Below, in pieces: positions 31,185-41,790 of a DNA stretch of 64,000 nucleotides. Under the pieces are notes generated by a model. It made no database searches and was not told the origin of the DNA. It worked only from the letters and a program-made list of their open reading frames with translations. The stretch comes from Plenodomus lindquistii (taxonomy: Eukaryota > Ascomycota > Dothideomycetes > Pleosporales > Leptosphaeriaceae). Position 1 is the stretch's first letter, and every line of letters begins with the position of its first letter. The DNA lies in NCBI GenBank assembly GCA_025504975.1, contig JANUWI010000019.1:806001-870000 (forward strand), in the 5' to 3' direction. The translations under genes were made by a program, and so were the position numbers.

Positions 31185-32930
31185 ATGCGTTTTCTCACTA
31201 CCCTTGCGACTCTGCTTCTCACCCCGACGGTGGCTTTTGCTGCCTGGGGCTACACCGACGATGGCAAGAACTATGTCATCGACACCAATGCCAACTTGAT
31301 CGTCAAAGTCAGCAAGACCAACGGTGACATGACCTCCATCAAGTACCGTGGTGTTGAGTACAATGGCCAGGCCGGGAAGAACTCGCACGTCGAGTCTGGT
31401 CTTGCCGCTGGCACCGTTACGATCAAGCAATACACAACCCCTGCCAACATCATCAAGGTTACCATGAAAGTGGGTACCCTGATACATACCCTTGTCTTCC
31501 GCTACGGCAACCCGAATGTGTACATCTTCATGAACAAAAAGGACACCAGCATCACCGTGTCGAGATACATCTTGCGCATCCCGGACAACATCTTCAAAAG
31601 TAACATCAATGAAGATACCGATTGGATTCCGGCAGCTGCCACTGTAATTGAGGCAGGCGACGTCAACGGGCAAGACGGCCAGACCTGGTCCAAGCACTAC
31701 TCTGGAAAGAAATACGGTCGCACTATGGACTACGACTATGTGGGCTACACCAACGCGAATGTGGGCATGTATCTGCTTAGGTCAAACCACGAGAAGGCAT
31801 CTGGTGGTCCGTTCTTTAGAAGCTTGGTCCGACGTGGTGGCCCCACAGGACCTGATCTATACGACATCTACCACTATACCATGGGTATGCTCCCTCGATC
31901 AATGATCGTCTAAAATCTAAGCTAACATGAAGCAGGACACACAGATGTTATGCGCTTCGGTCTCCAAGGTCCCTCCGTCTTGCACTTCACCGACAATGGT
32001 GCCGCACCCAACAGCAATCTCTTCGCTCGCAATGCCAACTGGGGTTGGTTTGATACACTCGAAATCGACGGCTGGGTACCTGCCAGTAAGCGCGGTGCCG
32101 TCTCGGGCGTCGGTATCGCAAACATGAAGTCTGGATATCAGTATGTTGTTGGTCTCAAGAGCGCGCAAGCTCAGTATTGGACTACTGCATCTGGCGCATG
32201 GAAGATTGATGGCGTGCTACCAGGCTCATACACACTCACTTTGTACAAAGGTGTACGTCTTGTTTGACTTCGAGAGGGTGTATAAATTACTGACCATCTG
32301 TAGGAACTGGAGGTGCACACTTCAACTGTTGCCATCACGGCCGGTTCAACCGTCGCAAGGAACACCATTACACCCAACGATCCCGCTGATGCCACTGCTA
32401 TCTGGCGCATCGGAGAATGGGACGGCACGCCCAAAGGGTTCCTCAACTTCGGCGACTCCCCAATGAAGCCTACATACATGCACCCATCTGACACGCGTCT
32501 CGCTAATTGGGATGCTGGAAACTTCATCGTCGGTACGACGGCCACCTCTGGATTCCCAGGCTACATCTGGAAGGACATCAACAATGACCATCTCGTATAC
32601 TTTCGCCTGACCGATGCCCAGATAGCCATGGGCGCGAAGATTAGAGTCGGAGTCACCGAGGGCCAGGCTGGCGGAAGGCCGACCATCTCTGTCAACTCTT
32701 GGGCTGGACCTATGCCTGCGGACAAGGGACAGGGAGATACTCGCTCGCTCACCGTCGGTACCTACCGCGGCAACAACTACATCTATGAGTTCAATGTCCC
32801 GGCCAGCGCATGGATCAAGAGTGCGAGGGAGTACCAAATTCTGAAGATTAGCGTTATCTCCGGGAAAACGGCCACGGGATACTTGAGCCCTGGTATCAGC
32901 GTGGATGCTATTGATATGCTGGCCGCATGA
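31185..32930 (+). CDS. Rhamnogalacturonan endolyase, polysaccharide lyase family 4, 547 aa
   Basis: join(31185..31884,31936..32252,32304..32930). Signal peptide MRFLTTLATLLLTPTVAFA. The N-terminal catalytic domain (residues ~20-260) is followed by an FnIII-like domain (SGAWKIDGVLPGSYTLTLYK) and a C-terminal carbohydrate-binding-like jelly roll (IWRIGEWDGTPKGFLNF through TGYLSPGISVDAIDM), the three-domain plan of Aspergillus RglA/RhgB enzymes. Likely catalytic residues by comparison with the family: Lys170 (WSKHY), Tyr229/Tyr231 and His235 in DIYHYTMGHTD. The enzyme cleaves the rhamnose-galacturonate backbone of pectin by beta-elimination, outside the cell. Intron 1 splits the Gly codon before His235. 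The second donor is taken as GTACGT at 32253, which keeps the frame. Full length for the family. Confidence 0.93.
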
Positions 32931-33355
32931 TCATCGAGGACATAGACTTGAAATATGATGATCATCACCAAGCTGTAAGCATTTTCAGACGCGCAATTAC
33001 CAAGTTCGTTGGCCTCAGCTGCCAAACTCGTATATCATTTCCCTGCCAGCATGGAGATTCCGAAACATCCGTGAATGGTTCAGTCACTGCCTCTTACGAT
33101 TTGTGGACGCCAAAATGTCCAAAAGAGTTACGCCTATCGTATTGAATCAGCCAAGCTTGATATTTATTGTTGGTGCTTATATACTTTCGCCTTCGATCAG
33201 CGGTAGTGGATGAATGAGGTCGCCTGTCATTGGCCCATGAAACCTGTTAGCGACGTCACCTTTTGCCAAGTATCCTACGTAATGGGAGGCCTCATCTCTC
33301 ATTTTTACATTGCAATCAACCACAGCTCAAACCGGTAGATCCATCTGTATTCACA
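32931..33355. other. Intergenic region
   Basis: 3' flank of the lyase and promoter of the next gene. Nothing recognisable. Confidence 0.4.
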
Positions 33356-33919
33356 ATGACATCGCAAGTTTTGGAAGAAAAACCTCAGGCAGCATCGCAA
33401 TGCGGCTCCTGGGACCGCAACGACCCTATTCAACAAGAGGTTTCACGCGGCCTTAAGGACATGAAGAAAGATATCATGGGCATAGTCTCGTTGGGAAAAG
33501 ACGGTATCTTACGTTCGCTGACAGCCGATCGGCGAGTCTTGGCTGCTATGCCAATGAGTACGTTCATCTCTCGAAGTCTGCGCAAAGATCTGTTGACCAA
33601 GATCTCAAGCTCCTGAGCGAATCGAAGCTTTCGCGAAGCGTCTGGGTGAAGACTACGTGAAGAGCATCGGAGGGCTTTCGGATGCAGATGGGTCGAAGAC
33701 GCCGAAGGAAAAATGGTTTCATCCTGACGAGGGTGTGTTGCCTGAACCGTTGGCGCAGGAAAGGATCGACGAGACCAAGACATGGAGTGAGGAACAGAAG
33801 GAAAAGCTGAGAGAACACATGCGCACGCACCCTGAGTGAGTCGATTTAGGGGCAAGATTTATTTGAGTTTGCTAATGATGATGCGTAGTATGGTGGATGT
33901 GGATAGGGTGCTCGGCTAG
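33356..33919 (+). CDS. Small conserved-looking protein, 152 aa, three exons
   Basis: join(33356..33557,33610..33835,33889..33919). ATG 33356 (MTSQVLEEKPQAASQCG). Exon 1 ends ATGA|GTACGT; exon 2 begins after CTCAAG (TPERIEAFAKRLGEDYV). A frame-1 stop directly follows HPE, but CCTGA|GTGAGT to GCGTAG joins a 31-nt exon 3 (MVDVDRVLG, stop 33917-33919), with a GCTAAT branch site; I favour the spliced form. The protein is hydrophilic and helical, with repeated Lys/Glu patches (WSEEQKEKLREHMRTH). No signal or membrane segment, and no known family. Confidence 0.6.
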
Positions 33920-35055
33920 AACGTATCACACAGCACAGCCCTGAATCCTGTGTCGTTTCTTTGTGAATCGTGATCATGCTCAGCGCTGTGACCGTCCACT
34001 TCAAGTGCTGCCGTCGCTTCTACGCGTTGTGACACTTTGAAAAGATTGATTGTTGGTATATAGATTACCGTCATTCCAATAGCATTCATGGACGCATGGC
34101 CGGCACCATGGCACAAGAATTTTCCCGTGATAATTGTAGCATATCAGTTTTGAGTACTGGCATTCACTTTTAATTGGTATTGTTCATGGCGTCACGTGAG
34201 GTATGCATGTGACCCAGATAGGTGACGCCCAGTGCGATAGACTTTGACCCGTGGGCCTCACACGACAGACGCAATGAAAGTCGTCACGATGAGTGCTTTG
34301 AAGACTAGGAAAACTCAGACGAACTACATAATCTCAGCTGTCGGGGTGCCATGGTTGTTATTTGTCTGTTGTGGGCCCAGAATCGGATTAGTAGAGACTG
34401 GATCGCGCGCGCTTTCCTGGTTTCTCCTTGAAATGGGAAGGGAAACTTGCTTGGTTTGTACACTGGGTGAGATATAATCACATAATCGTGAGATTCTGAG
34501 CCGCTCTCTGATACTGACGTCTCCTGTAGTATCGCTGAGCTCTGCGCTTCCTGGAAAATGTGTGCTTCTTCTCGTAATTTATCACTTATTTCTGTGCCTC
34601 GTACATGATTTGAGTCAAACCAACTTTTGCAGACCGTAGGCTTGAAGCTTAGCGGCTGAGCTTGGGCAAAAATAGTAGGACTTGAATGAAAGTTTGGAGC
34701 GGTCGGAGCGTCGTTTGTAGATGCGACAACATGGGGTGCGCATCCTTGGAAGGAATCAATGCCTTGGCCTGTCTGCTGCCTCGACTGTGAATTTAAAGGT
34801 TGGAAGAACCCCGCGTGACCCGATCATTCGGCTTGACTACGAGATTGTTAGCTTGTATAAGTAGCTGCTACAGCCGCGCTCAACCACCGCGCATCTGCTC
34901 TCTCACCTTCTCAATCACAAAGAGCTTTAGCCACTATATATACCATTCATCACAGCACTTGCAGCAGAAATATCTTTCGCGAACGCTCTGTAGCTGTATG
35001 TCTACGTTCCCTTTCTGTGCCAGGCTGAGCTAATTTTGCACTCCAAGAGCCGCTC
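33920..35055. other. Intergenic region
   Basis: About 1.1 kb. No coding-like frame beyond chance ORFs (34244-34477, 34800-35033 plus). Downstream part is the promoter of copy 12; TATATATACC-like sequence occurs near 34936. Confidence 0.35.
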
Positions 35056-35996
35056 ATGGCCAAGAAAGGGCGCAAAAGGGCGAGGCAAGCGACTCTGACG
35101 ATGAGAACGGGCCAAGACGCCTCCTCGTCGCTCGCCTGTGCACTACTCAAGCTTCCCGGTGGTACGTGTGAGTCCTCCAAAGATGAACAGTACTGACTAG
35201 TTGAATCCCAGAGCTCCGCAACAAGATCTACAGCTTCTGTGGCGAGGAAAAGGTCATCCATGTGTATTGGATTGGCACCGCCAGGAAACCGGTCGGAAGT
35301 TTCTTCGCCCTCACACAAGTTTGTCGTCAGATTCGAGCGGAGTATCGACCATTGTACATGGCGCAGACTCAGCACGTTTTCCACCGCGTGGACGTTTGCA
35401 AACGCTATGTCAACGGACTTTTCCCGCTCAGCTCGAGCGACTCATTCAAAGTCCAATACGGTGGCGACTTCACACTACAAATTTCGGGATATGAGGGCCC
35501 AGATATTGTCATGATTGACCTCCTTCGCTTTTTGGCGCTATCACCGCATGTGCTGGTTAAGCTGAAACCTACAGAAGACTCAGACACGCCGCACCCTGAT
35601 ATCTTTGATCACCTCACCGACTTCTTGAAGAAGATTTCAACTGTCGATAAGTTTCGCGAGCTGATCCTCGATCTGGATACTTGCCTGGTCAATATCTGGT
35701 CTTATACAGTACAGCTGGAGTTTCTTATGTCTTCTGAACAGGGCGCAAAGTGGTCCGATACATTATCGGAATGGTGGCACGATTGGCACTATTCGGGGCG
35801 GGAGGTAGTGCATAATGTGATATTGCATACGTATGATGAGAGCGAAGGGAAGGTGCCTGACGAGCTTTGGTCTCACCGAAAGCAGCAGGGGGTGCAAGGG
35901 AAGATTACTGTCAACTTTTGGTTCCAACGCGAGCAGCAGTGGCAGCGGCACCTCAACGTGAAGCAGTGGGACATGAGTCAGTTGATAACAGGGTAG
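35056..35996 (+). CDS. ELRN-IY family protein, copy 12, 296 aa
   Basis: join(35056..35161,35212..35996). Exon 1 is strongly basic (MAKKGRKRARQATLTMRTG) and ends CALLKLPG plus G, donor GTACGT; the acceptor ATCCCAG|AG gives ELRNKIYSFCGEEKV. Second helix: LTQVCRQIRAEYRPLYMAQT, then DVCKRYVNGLFPLS and LLRFLALSPHVLVKL. The C-terminal part has LSEWWHDWHYSGREVV, which parallels IVGWWKQGPRPGAL of copy 15, so these two form a subgroup. The basic N-terminus could be a nuclear localisation signal (inference). Confidence 0.85.
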
Positions 35997-36601
35997 TCAT
36001 TTGCTCTGCATCACAGAAGAGGACGGCGAGGTTGTTGATGAAGATGGGCAGGGCCGTAGTCATGTTCATGACCGCGGCAAAGGCCATGGTGACGGTGCGG
36101 ACAGGAAAGGCGGTCTTGGTGGGCGCGACCCCAAGATTAGGAGCGCAGATTAAGACAGATCTTAGGCAGCAAACTGAGAGCAATGGATGTGAGGTAGAAA
36201 TTTTGAACGAGTCGCGTCTTGGAGTCATCTAGCATAATGAAGTTGCTGTCGTTTGCTTGCGCCAAATCTTCTTGAAGTCTGTATGTACGATACGCGAGTG
36301 GGTACTCGGAAAGAATCTCTACCGAGTCTATTTGCCAGGCGCGGCCTGCCACGCTAAGCAAGCGGGCCAATCGCAGAGGCCTCAATCTCTTAATAAGAGG
36401 GTAGGACTTCAAGCCCACACACAGTTTCACTGGAAGAGCCCTATCCAAAAGCAACGAGGCTTGGCACTACCGCCACTCTTCCTTCCTACTAAGTTCGCTC
36501 TCACTTGTCTAGTACCTACCCTTCCATGTTGCTCACATTCAACCAGCGTTTATCCTTCATCTCCTCTTACCTTCCACTGAGACTCATTAATTGCACGGAT
36601 C
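35997..36601. other. Intergenic region between copies 12 and 13
   Basis: 3' flank and promoter. Chance frames only (36257-36580 plus, 36137-36454 minus). Confidence 0.35.
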
Positions 36602-37487
36602 ATGTCACTGCTTCAGATTCCTGGGGGTACGTTGCCAGTGCTCGTCTGAATTGAACAAGGGCTAACAGCGACCTGAAGAGCTGCGAAATATGATCTATGA
36701 GTTTGCTACTGACGACGATGTCGACTGCGACGGACTACGCTGTGCGACCTGTCAATCCTCCGCAAAAATACCCCCGGCCTGGGCCAGCGCGATTCACCCG
36801 CACGCCGAAGCGCAGCAATCGCAGCACCAAGACGGATTGCGCGCACTGTCTCAAGTCTGCAAGGCACTCCGTTTCGAGGTCCGCCCGTTGCTTATGGCTA
36901 GCGCAAAATTCCGGGTCAAGCTTTCCTCTATAGGGCGGTTCCTGGAGGCTTTCTACCCCGAGATCCACTCACCAGAGTCCGAGTCTCGTGACTCTCGTCT
37001 ACGCCATGCAAAGGGAGACATTGTTATTCTATTGGCTAAGGATGACGGCATCACGGACATCGATCTGATCCCATTGATCACCTTGCGTCAGCGCGCTCCT
37101 GACGTTGGCTGGCAGTTCAAGTTCAGCGTTCAAGGCCACATCGGCAAAGGTCTCGACCCGTATCTGGCTAGACATCTCAAATACCTAGTACACGGTGCGA
37201 TGTTTGGATCCTGGATCACGAAGTTGGATTTCAGCGTTCGATGGTCACAGTACTGTCAACGGGTCCCCCACAACGGAATCAAGCTGCACGTTCAATTTGA
37301 CGAATTGCTCGGCCCTCAACCTTCCACATATCAGCGTAATCAAGGCCTTCCACTACCCTCATCTTCCGCGTCATGGACCGTCGATCAGCTCAAGGGCTTT
37401 AAGAGGCTGGGGCCATTCATGGAGAGAGTTGCCCTTCTGATAGAGGTCTTACCCGAGAATGAGTGCACGATTAAGGTTGGCAAATAG
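36602..37487 (+). CDS. ELRN-IY family protein, copy 13, 277 aa
   Basis: join(36602..36626,36679..37487). Exon 1 is only 25 nt, MSLLQIPG plus G before GTACGT; acceptor CTGAAG|AG gives ELRNMIYEFATDDDV. A Cys pair (CATC) follows. Second helix: LSQVCKALRFEVRPLLMASA, then KFRVKLSSIGRFLEAFYPE and LIPLITLRQRAPDVGWQF. Copy 14, about 570 bp away and convergent, has an exon 1 of identical length (MSLLALPG) and a similar body, so the two are an inverted duplicate pair. Confidence 0.83.
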
Positions 37488-38057
37488 GGCTCTGGAAGTA
37501 TGACATTTTTCAGCAATGGAGATGGAATTTCAGTACTTGCTCTTATTCACCAAGGCAGGCGTAGAGCCTGATTCAGCGCTCGACATATCATTCGCATGAA
37601 CATTGCAGTGAGCTTGGATAAGGTTTTTTTTTAGGAAATGGCTGTCTTTGCAGTACGATGGTCCATCTTCGTAGAACTAATTGGCCACCGCGAAGGATCA
37701 CGACTGGGCATATATTGAATGCAAGAATTTTCTTCACTTCAATCACTTTGCCCTCGCAAAGATTTGTTGGACCTGGAATATTAGTACTCGTAACACATTC
37801 AATTAATCGGTGTAGTTGGAGGGCGTGATTGGTCTCAGCGTGCTAGTGCAGGTACCAATGATCTTACCACAGCTGATCCTGGAGCACAAGACATAATCAA
37901 TAAATGCTGTGTAGCTTCTTTGGGGTTTCAGATATTCGGAAGCATGTAGCGCATTCAACAATATATATAGGTCGTCGTACGCGACGTGGACAAAGCGGCA
38001 GCCTGGCCACCAATTGCTTGTCCTGAAGCCATGGAGAGGCGCTTTGAGCGAACCGGT
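37488..38057. other. Convergent 3' region between the inverted pair (copies 13 and 14)
   Basis: 570 bp of moderately AT-rich sequence, with a T-run (37626-37632). No element, inverted repeat arms or coding remnants recognised. Confidence 0.4.
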
Positions 38058-38854
38058 TCATACCGCCTGCCAACCATCCTTTACTGCGGTACTGACGTTC
38101 CTCAACGAGCCAACCTTTGTGAGAGAAGCAACAACACCAATGAAGCTCCTCAATCCCTGAAACTCCTCCATCAGTCTCGTTCCCAATTTGTCCTTATCAA
38201 GCGGTAACTGAAGCTGGGACTCCAAATCTCTGATGTTGCGTACTGACGCAATAGGAGGGCTAGACGTTTGTGAGCTGAATATGACAGCTTTAATCCAGGG
38301 TCCAAACTTCGCGTTGTTGATCAAGTGGTCTAGGACTAGTAGAAGGTTCCAAGGGGGATCCGTTGAGATATCGTCAGTGATCAAGAGACTGAAACTCAAA
38401 CGGACATTTGGAGCAAGGTGACGCAGGCTCATGAGCGGTGCAAGGTTGACATTCTGATATTTTCTATCGACCTTCAGCAGGATGGTGATCTTTTCACGGG
38501 CTTGGTGAAGGCGCGAGTCTGAGTCGTCTGTATATAGGGTGGGGTAAATAGCGGCGATGAGCTTCAGAAGGCGTGAGATCGTAACGCTGAGTGTGGAAGT
38601 GGCTTCGAGTAGAGGTCGTGTCTCGTGGCGGAGTTGCTTGCACACTTGTGAGAGAGCGTGGAGCCGATCTTGATCTTGTGGTACTACAGACTTGACGGAA
38701 CCGTAAGAGACGTAGTTGTAGGATTGCTTGTCGTGGCGATTGTCGGTTGCGAAGTCGTAGATGCGGTTGCGCAATTCTTGTAAGCAAATTAGCAATTAGA
38801 GAATTTACAGAAGCTAAAAGGACACCTACCACCGGGCAGAGCAAGCAAAGACAT
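38058..38854 (-). CDS. ELRN-IY family protein, copy 14, 247 aa
   Basis: complement(join(38058..38776,38830..38854)). The 25-nt exon 1 (MSLLALPG plus G) ends at GTAGGT; acceptor TACAAG|AA gives ELRNRIYDFATDNRHDK. Second helix: LSQVCKQLRHETRPLLEATS, then LSVTISRLLKLIAAIYPTL and LAPLMSLRHLAPNVRLSF. It matches copy 13 from exon 1 to the PLM/PLI helix and is shorter by ~30 residues, mainly because it lacks the CATC-containing insert. Confidence 0.83.
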
Positions 38855-40392
38855 TACTAGCGAAATCGCAGCAGTTGTTGGTGTGTTCGCAGGGTGAGAG
38901 CTTTAGATATAGTGTGTACTGCTAGGGACGTGAATATAGTGAACAAAGTGTTGGACTGCTGATAACTCAGTGTGCGAGACTCGCTAGACGTATGTTACCT
39001 TTGAGGTGACTGCTATTCTGGGACTATGACGTCAAGTCTTTGGAGAATCCGTCGCAGCGTTGTGGGGCTCAAGGCTTGCCTTCACCTTGTCCCTGCTGCG
39101 AGCATTAGCGCCGACCTACTCTTGCGATCTTACGACAGAGTACGGATGTGTGACCATGACGTTCTTCATGGAATTTGGCGTGGAAAAGGAACTCCTGCCT
39201 GGGATGACGGCGTGATTTGCAAATCAGGTTCAGCGAAAGAGAAAGGTAGATGCATTGATGATTCACACGTGGCATGGCTCTGGTCTTCTCCATGTCCCTC
39301 GCCGGAAGCTGCGCGACTTATGTTGGATCAAGAAGAAACATTGGTATCCCGGCGAAGAATCGAGAAGAACATTAGGTTGGAGGTCCTGACAGTGTTTGAG
39401 AAGTTGTTTCGTCGATCAAACCGCTCAGGATCTTTGCAGGTATCACGTCTGGCGATTTCGCATGCGTCCCTGGAGCAAAGGAGTGCAGGAGACTGCGGAA
39501 CCAGGGGGTCATCGCGTGGTTGCAATAGGCGTTTCTCGAGGAATAAGGTACCTATGGTAACGATAAGGCCTCTGCTCTAGGTGGACGTTGATCAATTCCA
39601 AGTTCGTAGTAAAATCGCAAGCGTTCAAATCGTCACGATTGCGCTGATCAAACACCATACTTTAGATCATTGCTTCCAATGAAGGCTGCTAAAATCAAAC
39701 ACTGTAGGAGCTTTAAAGCCTAGAAAGCGCTCACTTGAAGTGATTGGCGGCAACCTTTTCTCTCGTGTGACGTGATACATTGTATGGTACCTGCCGTGAG
39801 ACACAGCATCTCCAAAGCCAGTTCTCATCCATTTACAAGGGAACCTTTACTACTATCTTTGCAAGCACTATTATATTATGTGTACGCACTGCATCACTAT
39901 CAGCACTACACCATTATATGGACCTCTTGAAGACACTCTAGATTGCTTACGCTGTGGATACATACCATAGGTAGGTATTTCTGGCCAGGAACCTCTTCTG
40001 GAAGCACAATCAGCCAGGAGCCTGTACGTTTGACGAATATCCGTACAAGCTGTCCAATACCTAGAAATTTGTTTCAATAGTCGCACAGTATAAACCCCAA
40101 CAGGTGGTCCCAGCCGATCATGTTCGGCAGGAGGTGTTCGCGATCCACTAGTCAACTCTGCATGATTGATGCTAGCTCCATGCTCGTTCAATAAGACTTC
40201 CATCCTCGGCACAGTCCTGATGTCGCAGCCCTCGCCTTGACTTCGATCTTCGAGCTCCTAGCGCGGTCCCTGCGTCTTGGCGTTGTTGTGCTTTCCCTTC
40301 CCGCCGCCTCGTTTTGGTTCCTAATCTTTCCCACAATCTTCCTGCTTCTGCCAATCTTGCCGCTTTCTTGAGTCGCCTCGAGCTCGGTAACA
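38855..40392. other. Intergenic region
   Basis: About 1.5 kb. A plus-strand frame from ATG 39027 region to 39580 (begins MTSSLWRIRRSVVGL) is 184 codons long but its composition (Arg, Ser, Cys, Gly) and lack of motif suggest chance. Nothing else recognised. Confidence 0.3.
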
Positions 40393-41521
40393 ATGACAGA
40401 CGCAAGGTATGCATGTAGCCTCCTCACGTACCACACCAAAGCTCACACGCCATTAGTGCCGCCAGCGATCAGCCTTGTGGCGGCTGCAGTGAGACACTCG
40501 AGACTGGACTGTCGGAGCTTACTCTCGCTCCAAAGAGCTGCCCCACGGCCTGCAAGAAGTACGCATTTGCTTTCCACTGTGGTTGCCCTCGAGACTAACC
40601 TACCAACAGCGCGACCTCCGATGCACCCAAGATCGAATGCACTAAGAGCCTGGAGACCGACTCGCCGAAGCCCAACCTCGGTGGTCAGGACTCCAGACTC
40701 CTCAATCTCCCGGGAGGTAAAAGGGCCCGCTTCGAAATCTTTAAATCTGCTAACTTGCCTCCGCAGAGATCCTGAACCACATATACGGCTACTGCAACGA
40801 GAACGACCCGTCTGCCACGGCTGGCACTTCTGGTAAAGGACATGGCTTGAGAGTGAGCCTAGAAAGCTTCCAATACACCAGTCTCTTCCACGTCTGTCGG
40901 CAGCTGCGCGCACAATACAGGCCTATGTGGATGGCACAAACAACGGTCAAGATGTACTGCGGGATTTCCAACCGCTACTGGAACATTTTCTTCCCCGCAG
41001 ATCCAACTGAACCTCTCGCTACCATCCAAAATCGACGCGCAAACGTGATTCTGGTTCCTACCGCGGCTGATGCATACAACGGCGAATACTTCCAAGAGAA
41101 ACTCGATAAGATTCTGAAACGCGTTGCGCTCTCTCCCAAAGTATGCATTGGCTTCCAAAAGCACAAAGGATATTGGAGTCGTCACAACAGTCATCTCGAG
41201 CAGCTGAACAGTCTGATACGCCTTGTCGCCTCGGACACAACATTCGCGGCCATGACCCATGCCATGGTCGAATGCTGGATCAAGATTGATGGCGCATTCT
41301 ATCTGGACTTCATGTTCGAAGAAGACGAAGTAGACGACTGGAAGGATGTGATTGTAGGCTGGTGGAAACAGGGGCCCCGGCCCGGAGCATTGACTCGCCA
41401 CCACCTTCGATTCTACACGAGGGACGACGCTGGGACTTTCGAGGGGTCTCCAATATATGGCTTGCAATGGAGCTGTCGTCGCGAAAACAGACGCCTGATA
41501 TCCGTATGGAGGGAAACGTAG
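40393..41521 (+). CDS. ELRN-IY family protein, copy 15, 325 aa, with extra Cys-rich N-terminal exons
   Basis: join(40393..40406,40457..40558,40610..40716,40767..41521). Two additional 5' introns (both phase 2) precede the family intron. The N-terminal exons encode MTDA, then SDQPCGGCSETLETG, SCPTACKNATSDAPKIEC: a short Cys-containing extension (CxxC plus others). Exon 3 ends LLNLPG plus G, donor GTAAAA; acceptor CCGCAG|AG gives EILNHIYGYCNEND, so ELRN has become EILN. Second helix: LFHVCRQLRAQYRPMWMAQT, then ISNRYWNIFFPADP and ILKRVALSPKVCIGF. Closest in-window relative is copy 12. Confidence 0.85.
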
Positions 41522-41790
41522 AATCCTGAGTCGTTCTCATCAATCATGCAGCATAGTGCATACTTGAGAGTAGCTGTGCTGCATCATCAAAGGCCGTTTG
41601 AAGAAATTCGATGAATTTACCTAGGACCCAGGCTACACTCCCGTCTTGTCTTGAACTTCTTCGATAGAGCAGAAACGAATAAATGCTCCTTCACGCACTC
41701 GCTCAACATGCGAAAGTGAAATAATAACATTCTCAATTCTGCCCTACGTAGCGCCCTTCCAAAACCCCAAACTTTTGGCACCCTACCCGC

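Noticed and set aside
31134..31697. Long minus-strand frame inside the rhamnogalacturonan lyase
   Set aside because: Antisense shadow of a strongly supported exon.
39026..39580. 184-codon frame between copies 14 and 15
   Set aside because: No domain, biased composition, no leader or splice signals; kept only as a note.
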